Shown here: piece after piece, positions 47,498 through 58,010 of the stretch
Numbering within the stretch: the first letter of the stretch is position 1
Layout of the letters: each line of letters opens with the position of its first letter
Assembly: GCF_000046705.1 (NCBI RefSeq)
Contig: NC_005956.1
Span: forward strand, 1,116,001-1,180,000
Direction: 5' to 3'
Origin: Bartonella henselae str. Houston-1
GTDB lineage: Bacteria; Pseudomonadota; Alphaproteobacteria; Rhizobiales; Rhizobiaceae
Length of the DNA stretch: 64,000 bases
Notes under the pieces: model-generated
Told to the model about the DNA's origin: nothing
The model's input: the letters and a program-made list of their open reading frames with translations, nothing else
The model's database searches: none
Program-made: the position numbers and the translations under genes

Positions 47498-48250
47498 ATG
47501 GACTTTTCTTTCCTTTGTAAAGATGATCTTACCCAAACACTGGTAGCGGGATGCCTGGGAATCCCTGGTGTCAGTCATACCTATTTAGATACATTGCTCG
47601 AGAGTTTAAAAAATACATTTGTCTTATCCATCTCCTCACTGATTTTAGCTATATTTTTAGGTGTTATTGTAGGAACAATGCGCACTCTACCAAACACATC
47701 CATGACCAATTGCTCATTTCGCACTATTGGTTATATTTGGGTGGAGGTTATGCGTAACATCCCTCTCCTTGTACAAGTATTTTTATGGTATTTTGTCGTA
47801 CCTAAAATTTATCCACCAGCGATAAATTACTCACCTATTTTATTAATAACATGTGCCTTGGGATTCTTTACATCTGCTCGGATTGCAGAACAGGTTCGCT
47901 CAGGCATTGAAGCTATTTCTTCTGGACAACGCTATGCAGCTATGGCAATGGGATTTACAACATATCAAATTTACCGTTACATCATATTACCACGCGCTAT
48001 GCGCACAATCATGCCACCGCTTACTTCAGAAGCAATGGGGATTGTAAAAAATTCATCTATAGCATTCGCTGTTTCAATAAATGAACTCATGCAATTCCAA
48101 TATCAAACGATTGAAGAAATGAGTCATGTTTATGAAAATTATCTAATCGTTACGATTCTTTATATTTTTATAGCCCTATTTATATTCATCATTATGACAG
48201 TCATTGAACAAATGCTCAAAATTCCGAATTTTCAAACAAAGGGACATTGA
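47498..48250 (+). CDS. gltJ: Glutamate/aspartate ABC importer permease (GltJ-like)
   Basis: A 250-residue inner-membrane permease with about five helices and the EAA-type loop with a typical Gly (EAISSGQRYAAMAMG). It begins MDFSFLCKDDLTQTLV; AGGAA nine bases before ATG at 47498 is the reason for not using an upstream frame extension of 18 codons. Confidence 0.87.
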   Translation: MDFSFLCKDDLTQTLVAGCLGIPGVSHTYLDTLLESLKNTFVLSISSLILAIFLGVIVGTMRTLPNTSMTNCSFRTIGYIWVEVMRNIPLLVQVFLWYFVVPKIYPPAINYSPILLITCALGFFTSARIAEQVRSGIEAISSGQRYAAMAMGFTTYQIYRYIILPRAMRTIMPPLTSEAMGIVKNSSIAFAVSINELMQFQYQTIEEMSHVYENYLIVTILYIFIALFIFIIMTVIEQMLKIPNFQTKGH

Positions 48251-48253
48251 ATA

Positions 48254-48970
48254 ATGATAAATTCTGTAAGCTCCAAGTTTGGATTTTATTTTCCTTTCAA
48301 TTTTTCAAATTTTGATTTTTCATTTTTTACTTTTGATATATTCTGCTCTTACATTCTATCAGGATTACTCTTTAGTGTTTTTCTAACTTTTTTTGCAACG
48401 ATATTGGGGCTTATTTTCGGCACACTCTTAGCGATGATGCGGCTTTCTTGCACTAAATTACTTTCCTCACTGGCAATAATTTACACAACAGCTATGCGTT
48501 CAATACCACTTGTTATGGTTATTTTATGGTTTTTTGTGCTTTTACCTTTCATTACCGGTACATCAATCGGTGCAAATAAATCAGCACTCATTACCTTTAC
48601 TGCATTTGAAACCGCTTATTTTGCCGAAATTATACGTGCTGGTATAAATTCAGTTTCGCAAGGACAAAAACACGCGGGACAAGCTCTTGGAATGACATAC
48701 TGGCAAAATATGTATATTGTAATTCTTCCCCAAGCTTTTAGAGACATGCTGCCAGTCTTTTTAACACAGGTTATTATCCTCTTCCAGGACACAACCCTTG
48801 TTTACGCAATCAGTGGCAATAGCCTTCTGAATGGTTTTGATATTGTTGCTAACAATTTTGGTGTAAAGCAAGAAGCTTATATCTTGGCAGCTATTTTCTA
48901 TTTTGTTATCTGCTTCACATTGTCGCAGATAGTTTTATATCTACAGAAAAAAATATCCATTATTCGCTAA
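48254..48970 (+). CDS. gltK: Glutamate/aspartate ABC importer permease (GltK-like)
   Basis: A 238-residue partner permease with five predicted helices and the loop [18 protein letters not shown]. It starts three bases after the gltJ stop, so translation is probably coupled. The N-terminus is unusually Phe-rich. Confidence 0.87.
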   Translation: MINSVSSKFGFYFPFNFSNFDFSFFTFDIFCSYILSGLLFSVFLTFFATILGLIFGTLLAMMRLSCTKLLSSLAIIYTTAMRSIPLVMVILWFFVLLPFITGTSIGANKSALITFTAFETAYFAEIIRAGINSVSQGQKHAGQALGMTYWQNMYIVILPQAFRDMLPVFLTQVIILFQDTTLVYAISGNSLLNGFDIVANNFGVKQEAYILAAIFYFVICFTLSQIVLYLQKKISIIR

Positions 48971-48981
48971 CAGGAGAAAAA

Positions 48982-49728
48982 ATGTCTACTCATATGATCG
49001 AAATAAAAAATGTTTCTAACTGGTATGGCGAAATCAATGTGCTCAAAAACTGCACAACTACTATTGACAAAGGGGAAGTTGTTGTAATTTGTGGACCGTC
49101 TGGTTCAGGTAAGTCGACACTTATTAAAACTATTAATGCTTTGGTCCCTTTTCAAAAAGGTGAAATTTGGATTGATGGAACACCTGTTCATTCAAAAAAA
49201 ACCAATCTGTCTAAATTGCGCAGTCATGTAGGAATGGTATTTCAACACTTCGAGCTTTTTCCACATTTATCTGTCATAGAAAATTTAACAATTGCACAAA
49301 TCAAAGTCCTAAAGCGCAGCAAAAAAGAAGCCCTTGAACGCGCTTTATTATATCTTGAACGCGTTGGACTAATTGAACATAAAAATAAATACCCCGGTCA
49401 ACTTTCCGGAGGTCAACAACAACGTGTTGCTATTGCACGTGCTTTAACCATGGATCCACTCGTTATGCTTTTTGATGAACCAACATCTGCTCTAGATCCT
49501 GAAATGGTAGGTGAAGTATTAGATGTCATGATCAGCTTAGCAGAAGAAGGTATGACAATGATTTGTGTAACGCATGAAATGGGGTTTGCTCAAAAAGTCT
49601 CAGAGCGTGTTATTTTCATGGATCAAGGAAGAATTCTCGAAGACTGTTCATCCAAAGAGTTCTTTTCTTCTCCACAAGACAGAACACCGCGCGCGCAAGA
49701 ATTTCTGTCTAAAATCCTTAACCATTAA
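48982..49728 (+). CDS. gltL: Amino-acid ABC importer ATPase (GltL-like)
   Basis: A 248-residue ATPase of the polar amino-acid type. Seen: Walker [10 protein letters not shown], signature [15 protein letters not shown], Walker [15 protein letters not shown] and the switch His in [13 protein letters not shown] precedes ATG. It is the last gene of the importer operon. Confidence 0.92.
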   Translation: MSTHMIEIKNVSNWYGEINVLKNCTTTIDKGEVVVICGPSGSGKSTLIKTINALVPFQKGEIWIDGTPVHSKKTNLSKLRSHVGMVFQHFELFPHLSVIENLTIAQIKVLKRSKKEALERALLYLERVGLIEHKNKYPGQLSGGQQQRVAIARALTMDPLVMLFDEPTSALDPEMVGEVLDVMISLAEEGMTMICVTHEMGFAQKVSERVIFMDQGRILEDCSSKEFFSSPQDRTPRAQEFLSKILNH

Positions 49729-49824
49729 TCATGAAGTAAGACAAAAGCTGTTTCTATTACGAAACCATACATAAAAATTCAAACTTTAATCTTGAGAGAT
49801 AAGAAAAACATTAAAGTAAAATAT

Positions 49825-50619
49825 TCAAAAACTGTTGTTTTTTAACATATCAGCAACGAGTGACATTGCCCTACTTCTCTCAAATTCATCACAAGTAGCA
49901 AAAGCGCGCTCTTGCAGAGGACCGATCCAATCTCGATCTTTTGGGTTAGCTTTTTCATATGCAGCAGTTAACATCGCTACCCCACGCACTGTTTTTCCTG
50001 CCTGAAATAGCATGTTTCCAAGCATCGCTTGAGCAGGGGGATTCCCTTTTCTTGCAGAAAGCTGAAACCATCTTGCTGCTTGTACAAGATTTTTCTCTCT
50101 ACCCTCTCCTTTTAAAAATATTTCTCCTAAATAGTACTGAGCTTTAGGATTTCCATAATTCATCGCAGCTTGCATATAAAGACGAGCAGCATAAGAAGGA
50201 TTAGATTTTACAGGTGATTGAGGAATACCTTTTTTTATATATCCCGCAAGTTCAACCAACGCATCAGAAACATAACTTTCATTCTCTGAATCAAGATCAG
50301 CACCTTTTTCCACGATATATGCAAAAAAGTTATATGCTTTATAATTATCTTCAGGGACACCATCACCATCTGCATAGATGTGGCCAAGTTTCCAATTCGC
50401 ACCAATATGCCCCATATTGGCGGCACAACGTAATGCTGCAATAGCTTGATTTATTTGTCCATTTTTATAAGCAGACATACCACGTTTAAAAAAATAAAAT
50501 GAATTATAAGACGCTTTCTGTGCGCTATTTACATCCATTCCATAAACATTATTAGAAAAAAAACCACTTAAAATAATAATAATTGCTGTTTTTTTCCATA
50601 ATTTAAGCCTGTTTAGCAT
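49825..50619 (-). CDS. exoR: ExoR-like periplasmic regulator with Sel1 repeats
   Basis: A 264-residue protein with an N-terminal signal sequence (IIIILSGFFSNNVYG) and Sel1-type repeats (AALRCAANMGHIGANWKLG, YMQAAMNYGNPKAQYYLG, QLSARKGNPPAQAMLG). Beyond the repeats it shares ExoR landmarks: GIPQSPV, FQAGKTVRGVAMLTAA and WIGPLQERAF. Rhizobial ExoR binds the ChvG/ExoS sensor kinase in the periplasm and holds it off. In Bartonella the matching kinase pair is BatS/BatR. GGGGGG precedes the ATG. The match is from memory, not a search. Confidence 0.8.
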   Translation of the reverse strand: MLNRLKLWKKTAIIIILSGFFSNNVYGMDVNSAQKASYNSFYFFKRGMSAYKNGQINQAIAALRCAANMGHIGANWKLGHIYADGDGVPEDNYKAYNFFAYIVEKGADLDSENESYVSDALVELAGYIKKGIPQSPVKSNPSYAARLYMQAAMNYGNPKAQYYLGEIFLKGEGREKNLVQAARWFQLSARKGNPPAQAMLGNMLFQAGKTVRGVAMLTAAYEKANPKDRDWIGPLQERAFATCDEFERSRAMSLVADMLKNNSF

Positions 50620-51227
50620 CTGAAATTCCCCCCTTTATATCAGTTTAAATCTTACAACTGCTGCAAACTTCTTTGTATGCATTCAAAATCTTTTTCTTAG
50701 TAAAAAAAAACAAAATATTTTGAAACAATTATTTTAACAAAAAAGGGAGATAAATAGGAATTGCAAAAAATACTTTACCAAAAAAAAGCTTTTACATTTT
50801 CGTGCAATAATTTGATTTTTAAGTATAAATTTTTATTCTGTATCCTGTATCAGATCCCTTAATATTATAGGTTATTTCCAAAATCCTTATTATGAATAAG
50901 TAGAAACTGTTCAATAAAGAGACATCTGTATTTTGAAAAGCAGTCTTAGAATGGGTAAAACATGTGATAACCTAACCACTTTAATGCGAGAACAATAAGC
51001 AAAACAAAAGAGAATGATGCTAATCACTAACTAATTCATAAACGGAAAAATGGTAAAGCGATGTAGACTTTCCATTATAACATTCAGGAAAAACGTATTA
51101 TAGTATTCATGAATAATGTTAGAAGATAATATTGGAAGAAAGGAGACATTCTTTTTTAGAAAATCTATAAATGAACAGCATAATGGTATGGAATGATCCA
51201 TGAGAAGAAAAAAATAAAAAGGTGCAA
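50620..51227. other. Long gap between exoR and valS, no gene recognised
   Basis: 608 AT-rich bases. The exoR promoter should be within the left third. The rest shows stops in all frames and no motif I can assign. Confidence 0.6.
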
Positions 51228-53951
51228 CTATACCAACCGCTCTAAAGCAAGAGATATTTTCTTCTGTGCAGTACGCAATTCTACTATCCTATTACGTTCA
51301 ACCTCAACAATTTCTGGTTTTGCATTTTCTATAAATTTAGGATTACTCAGTTTAGCCGATAGTTTCTCAATATCTTGTTCAATTTTACTGACATCTTTCA
51401 TCAAACGAGCACGTTCAGCTTCTAAATCAATCAACTGACCCAATGGTAAACAAAAAATCGCCTCTCCTAAAATCATTTGCGCTGAGAGAGCTGGAGCTTT
51501 ATCAGAGAAACTAATTGTTTCAACACGTGCTAATTTTTTAAGAAGAGACTCATAAAGCTCAACACGCTTTAGCGTTAATTCTCCTCCCTCTACAATAACA
51601 AGAGGTGCTAACGCAGCCGCAGGAATATTCATTTCAAAACGCACAGATCGAATCGCACTCACAGCATCAATAAGCCAATTAATATCAGAAGCAGCTTCTT
51701 CATCTGAAAAACTTGCTTCTGGCCATTGTATCAATGCTAGCATATCCTCACGTTTCATGCCTAGTGTTTCAGTGAGAGACCATAATTCCTCCGTCATATG
51801 AGGCATAAAAGGATGAAGAAGTTTATAGACTTCATCCAAAACCCAAGCCGTACACGCCTGCACTTCGTTTTTAGCATCTTCATTGGAGCCTTGAAAGATA
51901 GGTTTGAGAAGTTCCAGGTACCAATCACATAATGTATTCCAAATGAAGCGGTAAAGCGCACTAGCTGACTCATTAAATTTATAGTTTTCAATTCCAGTTG
52001 TCACTGCCACAACAGTTTTAGACAATTCTGTTAAAATCCACCGATTAAGCGCAAGTTTTGCTTTTTCCGGCTTAAAGTCCGGGTCATGCTTAACACCGTT
52101 CATCTGTGCAAACCGAGTAGCATTCCACAATTTCGTAGCAAAATTACGATAACCTGCAATACGGGATGGATCAAGTTTTACATCACGCCCTTGTGCCGCC
52201 ATAATAGCCAAAGTAAAACGGAGTGAATCCGCACTATATTGATCAATGAGCTCTAAAGGATCAATAATGTTCCCCTTAGACTTTGACATTTTTGCACCCT
52301 TCTGATCCCGTACGAGAGCATGTACATAAACCGTTGGGAAAGGAACCTCACCCATAAAGTGCAGTCCCATCATCATCATGCGAGCAACCCAAAAGAAAAT
52401 GATATCAAACCCTGTAACCGATAGAGATGTTGGATAAAAGGTAGCTAATTCGGGCGTTTTATTAGGCCAACCAAGAGTTGAAAAAGGCCAAAGAGCTGAT
52501 GAAAACCAAGTATCCAAAACATCCGGATCACGGGTTAAATTAACCACTTCACCGTAATGAGAGAGAGCTGAATTTAAAGCTTCTTCTTCACTCTTTTCAA
52601 CAAAGACCCTCCCATCAGGACCATACCAAGCTGGAATCTGATGCCCCCACCATAACTGGCGCGAAACACACCAAGGTTGAATATTTTGCATCCAATTAAA
52701 ATAGGTTTTTTGCCAACTATCTGGAATAAATTGCGTTTTTCCTTGATGAACAGCCTCTATCGCTGGCTTCGCTAATTCTGCAGCATTAACATACCATTGA
52801 TCTGTCAAAAAGGGTTCAATAGGTACACCGCTGCGATCTCCATAAGGAACGGTATGTGGATGATCATCAACGGTTACCAAATATCCTTTCTCTTCCATCA
52901 AAGAAACAATTTGATCACGTGCAATAAAACGATCCTTTTGATCGAGATCTTTGACCAACATTTTTAACGCATCGGATAAGACCACTCCCTCAAAAAATGC
53001 TTCATTCTCATGCAGAAAAACTTCAGCTTTTTCAGTAAAGATATTGATCAAGCGTAAATTATTGCGCCTACCCACTTCAAAATCATTAAAGTCATGTGCT
53101 GGCGTGATTTTTACAGCACCACTTCCCTCATCAGGATTGGCATAAGCATCAGCAACAATCGACAACCTACGCCCCACAAGGGGTAAAATAGCATTTTGAC
53201 CTATAAGATTTCTATAACGATCATCTTCAGGATTAACCGCAATTCCTGTATCACCGAGCATTGTTTCTGGCCGTGTTGTAGCAACTGTGATAAAAGTTGT
53301 AGCATCACTTGGGTCAAAAAGTTTACCTTCAAGTGGATACCTAAAGTGCCACAAATGCCCCTTAACTTCTTTTTGCTCAACTTCTAGATCTGAAATAGCC
53401 GTTAATAATTTAGGATCCCAATTGACAAGACGCTTGTCCCTATATATCAGCCCTTGCTTATAAAGCGTGACAAAAACTTCACGAACAGCCTCGGACAAAC
53501 CATCGTCCATTGTAAACCGCTCACGCGACCAGTCACAAGAAACACCAAGACGACGTAGCTGGTTTGCAATAACGCCACCAGTTTCATAACGCCATTCCCA
53601 AATACGCTCAACAAATTTTTCTCTGCCCATTTCTTGACGTGTTGGCTCTTGACGTTCTGCGAGCTGACGCTCGACAACCATTTGCGTAGCAATCCCTGCA
53701 TGATCCATACCAGGTTGCCACAATACATTCTTGCCACGCATCCGTTGAAATCGGACTACAATGTCTTGAATTGTGGTATTGAGTGCGTGCCCCATATGAA
53801 GTGAGCCTGTAACATTGGGCGGTGGTAGCATAACACAAAAAGATTGCGCAGCACTTTTAGAACCCATTCCCGCTTTAAAAGCACCCCGAGCTTCCCACTT
53901 TTTTGCAATCCGCTGCTCTATAGAAGCAGCATCATAGTTTTTCTCTAACAT
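51228..53951 (-). CDS. valS: Valyl-tRNA synthetase
   Basis: Charges tRNA-Val. The 907-residue class I enzyme shows the HIGH-type motif in TGSLHMGHALN, the editing (CP1) domain, the KMSKS motif GAKMSKSKGN and a C-terminal coiled coil (LIDLEAERARLMKDVSKIEQ). Neither candidate ATG has a strong ribosome site; 53951 gives the usual MLEKNYDAAS start, and 53960 is the alternative. Confidence 0.96.
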   Translation of the reverse strand: MLEKNYDAASIEQRIAKKWEARGAFKAGMGSKSAAQSFCVMLPPPNVTGSLHMGHALNTTIQDIVVRFQRMRGKNVLWQPGMDHAGIATQMVVERQLAERQEPTRQEMGREKFVERIWEWRYETGGVIANQLRRLGVSCDWSRERFTMDDGLSEAVREVFVTLYKQGLIYRDKRLVNWDPKLLTAISDLEVEQKEVKGHLWHFRYPLEGKLFDPSDATTFITVATTRPETMLGDTGIAVNPEDDRYRNLIGQNAILPLVGRRLSIVADAYANPDEGSGAVKITPAHDFNDFEVGRRNNLRLINIFTEKAEVFLHENEAFFEGVVLSDALKMLVKDLDQKDRFIARDQIVSLMEEKGYLVTVDDHPHTVPYGDRSGVPIEPFLTDQWYVNAAELAKPAIEAVHQGKTQFIPDSWQKTYFNWMQNIQPWCVSRQLWWGHQIPAWYGPDGRVFVEKSEEEALNSALSHYGEVVNLTRDPDVLDTWFSSALWPFSTLGWPNKTPELATFYPTSLSVTGFDIIFFWVARMMMMGLHFMGEVPFPTVYVHALVRDQKGAKMSKSKGNIIDPLELIDQYSADSLRFTLAIMAAQGRDVKLDPSRIAGYRNFATKLWNATRFAQMNGVKHDPDFKPEKAKLALNRWILTELSKTVVAVTTGIENYKFNESASALYRFIWNTLCDWYLELLKPIFQGSNEDAKNEVQACTAWVLDEVYKLLHPFMPHMTEELWSLTETLGMKREDMLALIQWPEASFSDEEAASDINWLIDAVSAIRSVRFEMNIPAAALAPLVIVEGGELTLKRVELYESLLKKLARVETISFSDKAPALSAQMILGEAIFCLPLGQLIDLEAERARLMKDVSKIEQDIEKLSAKLSNPKFIENAKPEIVEVERNRIVELRTAQKKISLALERLV

Positions 53952-54086
53952 TCTCTTCATCCATAACGCACAAAAGTGCACCGTACGATCTAAATCCGAT
54001 CATACTCTCTGCAAAACCCAATTACTCACATAAAATCTGCAAAACTACAAACAAAACGAACATATAAGAAAATAATGAGAAAAAAA

Positions 54087-54647
54087 TTAAGACGACTTCT
54101 TAATTGCCCTAACGATCTCTTCCCGTAAAATATCTTCAAGCAAAACGGGCAATTTATGCTGTAACCACTCTGCTATAGCCGGACGCAACACATCCTTTGC
54201 AATCTTCTCTGCAGAAGAAATACAATACGCAGACAATTCTACATGACCAGCAATTACATTTTCAGATTGTGAAAAGGGCTTATTATGTTCTTGTGTTCTA
54301 TGAACAGAACTCTGTTCTTCAGAAGAACGCTTCATCTTTTGCATATCCACACCGACAGTATTATTTTCAGCCTCTATACTCTCTTTGTCTTTCGTTAAAG
54401 AAAAATCATGGTTCTCAGAAGAGAGACCAATGCGATCAGCAAGAGCTTTCATCGCATCATCAACTGATAAGCTTGTATCATAAACACCTTCCGATGGTAT
54501 CTCTAAATTTTCTCTCGAAGAATTCCCCGCAGCGCCTTCATTTGAAAAGTAATCAGGATGAACTGCATTCTCCTCGATGATTTCACGAATAGATGTTAAA
54601 ATCTCATCCATACTTGGCTCACGTAACACGCTTGAACTCTGTACCAT
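54087..54647 (-). CDS. popZ: Polar organising protein PopZ (DUF2497 family)
   Basis: A 186-residue scaffold of the cell pole. Seen: the N-terminal partner-binding helix REPSMDEILTSIREIIEEN (about 9-27), a long acidic, Ser-rich disordered middle, and C-terminal helices (VLRPAIAEWLQHKLPVLLED) that drive assembly. In related bacteria PopZ gathers polar and chromosome-anchoring proteins. It lies between tolC and valS in the usual rhizobial order. AGAGG lies before ATG. Confidence 0.88.
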   Translation of the reverse strand: MVQSSSVLREPSMDEILTSIREIIEENAVHPDYFSNEGAAGNSSRENLEIPSEGVYDTSLSVDDAMKALADRIGLSSENHDFSLTKDKESIEAENNTVGVDMQKMKRSSEEQSSVHRTQEHNKPFSQSENVIAGHVELSAYCISSAEKIAKDVLRPAIAEWLQHKLPVLLEDILREEIVRAIKKSS

Positions 54648-54899
54648 ACTTAAAAACCTCTCAAAGACGCAACAACAAACAGAATCACACTTTTAGTGTA
54701 AGCAAAAGAATCATAAGATCAACATGCCTCCCACTATATTTTCCAACATGCTTGTCATGAAGATGCTGCTACACACAATTTTCTTCATTTATAAAAAGTA
54801 ACATTGAACTGTTTTCTTTTTCAACATAGTAAATTACAGGTTTACAGATCTTTTAAAGATTAAAACTATTGAGCAGATAAAAGAGCCATTTTTATGCTT

Positions 54900-56183
54900 T
54901 TATCGATTATATTTAACCGTTTTTAAGCCTAAATAATCTGCCGTTAATTTTCCAACTGAAGATTGAACACCATAGCTTGCAACGACAGCATTCCGTTCTG
55001 CCATTGCAAGCGCAATTTGAGCATTAATCAACTGAGTTCGAGAATTTAAAACATCCAACGTTGTTGCCTGCCCAACACGGTTTTCTTGAACGCGACCTTT
55101 AAGAGCAATTTCCGCAGCACGAACACTTTCACGGTAAGCAACAACAGAGGCGCGCGCGCCCTCTAACTGAAACCAAGCAGAAGTAAGTGCCTGTCTTATA
55201 TTATTACGAGCTAAATCAAGCTGAAGATGAGCCTGTCCAAGTCGTTCTTTAGACTGTCGTATCTGAGCAGTCGTACGCCCACCTTCAAAAATCGGAATAT
55301 TCACTGACAATCCTATTGATTTAGAAACTCCATCTTCTCCAAGGCCACTGTAAATTCGATTATAAGACGCCGCAGCAGAAAAATCAATTTTAGGAAGTAA
55401 CGTTCCTTCTTTTGCCTTTACATTATAAAAGCTAGCATCAACGAGATATTTTGCATAAAGAATTGCTGGATGCAGAGCAACGCTCATTTGGTAAGCAGCA
55501 TTAAGATTTACGGGTAAACCTTTTGCTACTGGTGGACGTTTTAAATTTTCAGGATCAGAACCAATAACTTGTCGATAAACTGCTTCTGCTGACTTTACAT
55601 CAGCACGTGCAAGGCTTAGTTCCGAAACAGCAACAGAACGTGCAGCTTGTGCCTGAGAAAGATCAACACGCCCTCCCTCTCCTACATCAAATTTTGCTTT
55701 ATTCGAACGAACTTGCTCTTCGAGGGCAGCTAAATTTTCTTTACGAAGATCAGCAATACGACGCGCTTGGTAAACATTAGCATAAGCGGTTACAGTGTCT
55801 AGAAAGATATTTTGTTCAGCATTTCGAAGATATTCACGCTGCGCTTGAAGCTTAACCTGAGCTGAAAAAAATATATTTTGTGTGATAAAACCGTCAAATA
55901 ATCTTTGATTTAGTCTTACCCCAAAAGATCCAGAAGTACTATAGGGACCTATAATAGACTTACTGCGCCCATAGCTTCCAATTCCTTCAATTTGTGGTAA
56001 TAACCCCGATCGTGCAATCACCACGTCATCATCTGATATACGCACAGCCGCACGTTCACTCTTCAATTTAGCATTGTGTATATAAGCTTTAGAAAAAGCA
56101 TCCATCAATGTTTCAGCATAAACTGATTCTGATAGGAAAACGCTCAACACCAGAAAGAAACACGCCTGAAGTTTCTTTTTCAT
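54900..56183 (-). CDS. tolC: TolC-family outer-membrane efflux protein
   Basis: A 427-residue outer-membrane channel for type I secretion and drug efflux. Seen: signal peptide (MKKKLQACFFLVLSVFLSES, cleavage about 23), then long helices with TolC marks (LPQIEGIGSYGR, AQAARSVAVSELSLA, NIPIFEGGRT). No inner-membrane partner is adjacent. Two starts are open; the ribosome sites are weak and 56183 puts the signal peptide at the start. Confidence 0.9.
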   Translation of the reverse strand: MKKKLQACFFLVLSVFLSESVYAETLMDAFSKAYIHNAKLKSERAAVRISDDDVVIARSGLLPQIEGIGSYGRSKSIIGPYSTSGSFGVRLNQRLFDGFITQNIFFSAQVKLQAQREYLRNAEQNIFLDTVTAYANVYQARRIADLRKENLAALEEQVRSNKAKFDVGEGGRVDLSQAQAARSVAVSELSLARADVKSAEAVYRQVIGSDPENLKRPPVAKGLPVNLNAAYQMSVALHPAILYAKYLVDASFYNVKAKEGTLLPKIDFSAAASYNRIYSGLGEDGVSKSIGLSVNIPIFEGGRTTAQIRQSKERLGQAHLQLDLARNNIRQALTSAWFQLEGARASVVAYRESVRAAEIALKGRVQENRVGQATTLDVLNSRTQLINAQIALAMAERNAVVASYGVQSSVGKLTADYLGLKTVKYNR

Positions 56184-56255
56184 TCTGAACACAACACACA
56201 CAATAAAAAACCCCAAATTCATACAATTATCTTTTATTCACAAACAAAACAAGCA

Positions 56256-56930
56256 CTAAAATATAAAATCAGGCGTCTTTAAAAAACCAGAAATACGTTT
56301 TACAGCCAGATTAAAAGCACGACGCGCAGAAATAATTCCATCTTCTTTTACATAGATTAGAGCAACACCTGCGTTACCGTGTCCTTCAACCACAACAAGA
56401 CGCCCCCCATCTTTCATCTGATCAAAGATAATCTTTGGGATAAAATCGACAGAACCCTCAATAAAAATCACATCATAAGGACCCTCAACGGCATAGCCCT
56501 GCTCCAATGCTCCATGAACCACAACCACATTGTTACATTGATTACGTTCTAAAGTCGAGGCAGTTCGTTCTAAAAGAGCTTTATGAGCTTCTAACGCAAT
56601 AACAGAACGCGCAAGTTTTGAAAGCAATGCTGCACAATAACCACCATTAGCCCCAATATCTAACACAATATCCGATGATTTTACAGCGGCAAGCTGTAGC
56701 AATTTAGCTAAAGGCGCAGGTCCCATCAAATAGCACGCAGGAACTCCCTCCTGCGCTGGATATAGAAGAATATCGGTATCGAGATAACTCAAAGCTTTCA
56801 TATTTTCCGGTACAAAATCTTCACGCGGTACCATTAAAAACGCTTCAAGAACTGATAAATCCGTCACATCCACTGTACGAATTTGATTGTCGACCATTTT
56901 CCGGCGAAGCTCTGCGAAATCTGCAACCAT
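56256..56930 (-). CDS. Protein-L-isoaspartate O-methyltransferase-like protein
   Basis: A 224-residue SAM-dependent methyltransferase fold. Seen: RRKMVDNQIRTVDVTD and VPREDFVP as in Pcm, and the SAM-binding loop DIGANGGYCAALLSKLA. It is a divergent branch found upstream of tolC in Rhizobiales, and the repair activity on isoaspartate is not proven for it. The start at 56930 has a GGGG-rich site; an upstream ATG is possible. Confidence 0.85.
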   Translation of the reverse strand: MVADFAELRRKMVDNQIRTVDVTDLSVLEAFLMVPREDFVPENMKALSYLDTDILLYPAQEGVPACYLMGPAPLAKLLQLAAVKSSDIVLDIGANGGYCAALLSKLARSVIALEAHKALLERTASTLERNQCNNVVVVHGALEQGYAVEGPYDVIFIEGSVDFIPKIIFDQMKDGGRLVVVEGHGNAGVALIYVKEDGIISARRAFNLAVKRISGFLKTPDFIF

Positions 56931-57132
56931 AATGCCCCTTGTCTCCTCCATACAATAACAAAACAACGATAATAAGGATCTACAATCCTTATAAAGGTGT
57001 TTTCAAAAATACGCTCCAGTCAACAACGAGATTCTAACCGCACTCTATTTTCATAGTAAAGCGTTTTTACCACAGAGAGCAACAGTTCACTTGCGCATAT
57101 TACCCTTAAAGGCCATTCTGTTTAAAACCGGC

Positions 57133-57206
57133 TGGAGGCCTCGCCCGGGATCGAACCGGGATACAAGGATTTGCAGTCCTCTGCGTAACCATTCCCGCAC
57201 GAGGCC
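57133..57206 (-). tRNA. tRNA-Cys (GCA)
   Basis: Cloverleaf: acceptor GGCCTCG/CGAGGCC, anticodon loop CTGCAAA, T arm CCCGGTTCGATCCCGGG and encoded CCA. The D-arm is unusual: after the acceptor comes TGCGGGAATGGTTACGCA, where a GCG/CGC stem forms only if one linker base is lost. Confidence 0.93.
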
Positions 57207-57393
57207 TCATCAACAAACATACAGAGTGTCAATAAGGGAAGGCAATGCATACGTCAAGGTATAGAAATTTTCTCTAACCTTTTTTCCTCTTCATTACGCA
57301 ATTTCTGACATTTTTTTTAAAAAAAGCAATTTTATCCTTTGCAAATCACTCTTGCTTTGCTATAGCCCTTGGAGTCAAATGATTGGGCACTGT

Positions 57394-57468
57394 TCCCCGG
57401 TAGCTCAGTGGTAGAGCAACCGGCTGTTAACCGGTTGGTCGCTGGTTCGAATCCGGCCCGGGGAGCCA
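57394..57468 (+). tRNA. tRNA-Asn (GTT)
   Basis: Cloverleaf: acceptor TCCCCGG/CCGGGGA, D arm AGCTCAGTGGTAGAGC, anticodon loop CTGTTAA, T loop TTCGAAT and encoded CCA. It borders the decayed prophage patch. Confidence 0.96.
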
Positions 57469-57546
57469 CTTTCTTTTTATGATGCGTAACTTATTGTTTA
57501 TATATCTTTTTTTAAAGGTGAGGGAATAGGATTTCCCAACACAGAT

Positions 57547-57909
57547 TTAAAAAGTGTATCCTTTTTTGCAAACTTTTTCTAACAATTCTTTGGATTTTGC
57601 TAAGTTCTGTTGTAAAAATTCTCTAAACTTCTAACGAACATGCCAACAATTTCATGGCTAAAGGAATCACAAGGCTTTACTGTAAAAACTATACGGCCGA
57701 CATCAGCATTCCTTCTTAAATGATCTGCTGCTTCTCAGTTTAAAGCTTAGAGTTCAATGATCTTTTCTTCCATGCCAACGGGTACAGATTTTTTGCCAAT
57801 TTCTACAGAAGATAAAAATGCTATAGAGATATCTAATTGCCATATCTAAGAGGTGTTCTGAGTGATCAATGCGAAGCTTGCGTAAGATTTTACCAAATGA
57901 TGTAAGCAT
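57547..57909 (-). pseudogene. XRE-type helix-turn-helix regulator remnant
   Basis: On the minus strand the frame opens MLTSFGKILRKLRIDHSEHLLDMA, matching the HTH of small XRE regulators. A deletion near 57835 shifts the frame, after which ISIAFLSSVEIGKKSVPVG is readable. Two stops follow near 57750, then EAADHLRRNADVGRIVFTV. A second shift near 57612 restores LAKSKELLEKVCKK to the end. An intact form would have about 120 residues. A TTGTG-N7-CACAA palindrome (57941-57957) sits upstream as a candidate operator. Confidence 0.75.
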
Positions 57910-57940
57910 CTAAAAAGCCCTGTTAGAAGAAGAAATATTC

Positions 57941-57957
57941 TTGTGATTCTAACACAA
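57941..57957. promoter_or_regulatory. Candidate operator palindrome upstream of the XRE remnant
   Basis: TTGTG-ATTCTAA-CACAA lies 32 bases before the remnant start codon, where autoregulated XRE genes usually have their operator. No promoter boxes could be fixed around it. Confidence 0.35.
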
Positions 57958-58010
57958 CTTTTCAGTTTCTCCTCTGCAATGATTACGAATAGCGCTATAA
58001 TACTCTTCAC

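Noticed and set aside
49574..49774. 66-codon plus-strand frame overlapping the gltL end
   Set aside because: It is an alternative frame of gltL with no ribosome site.
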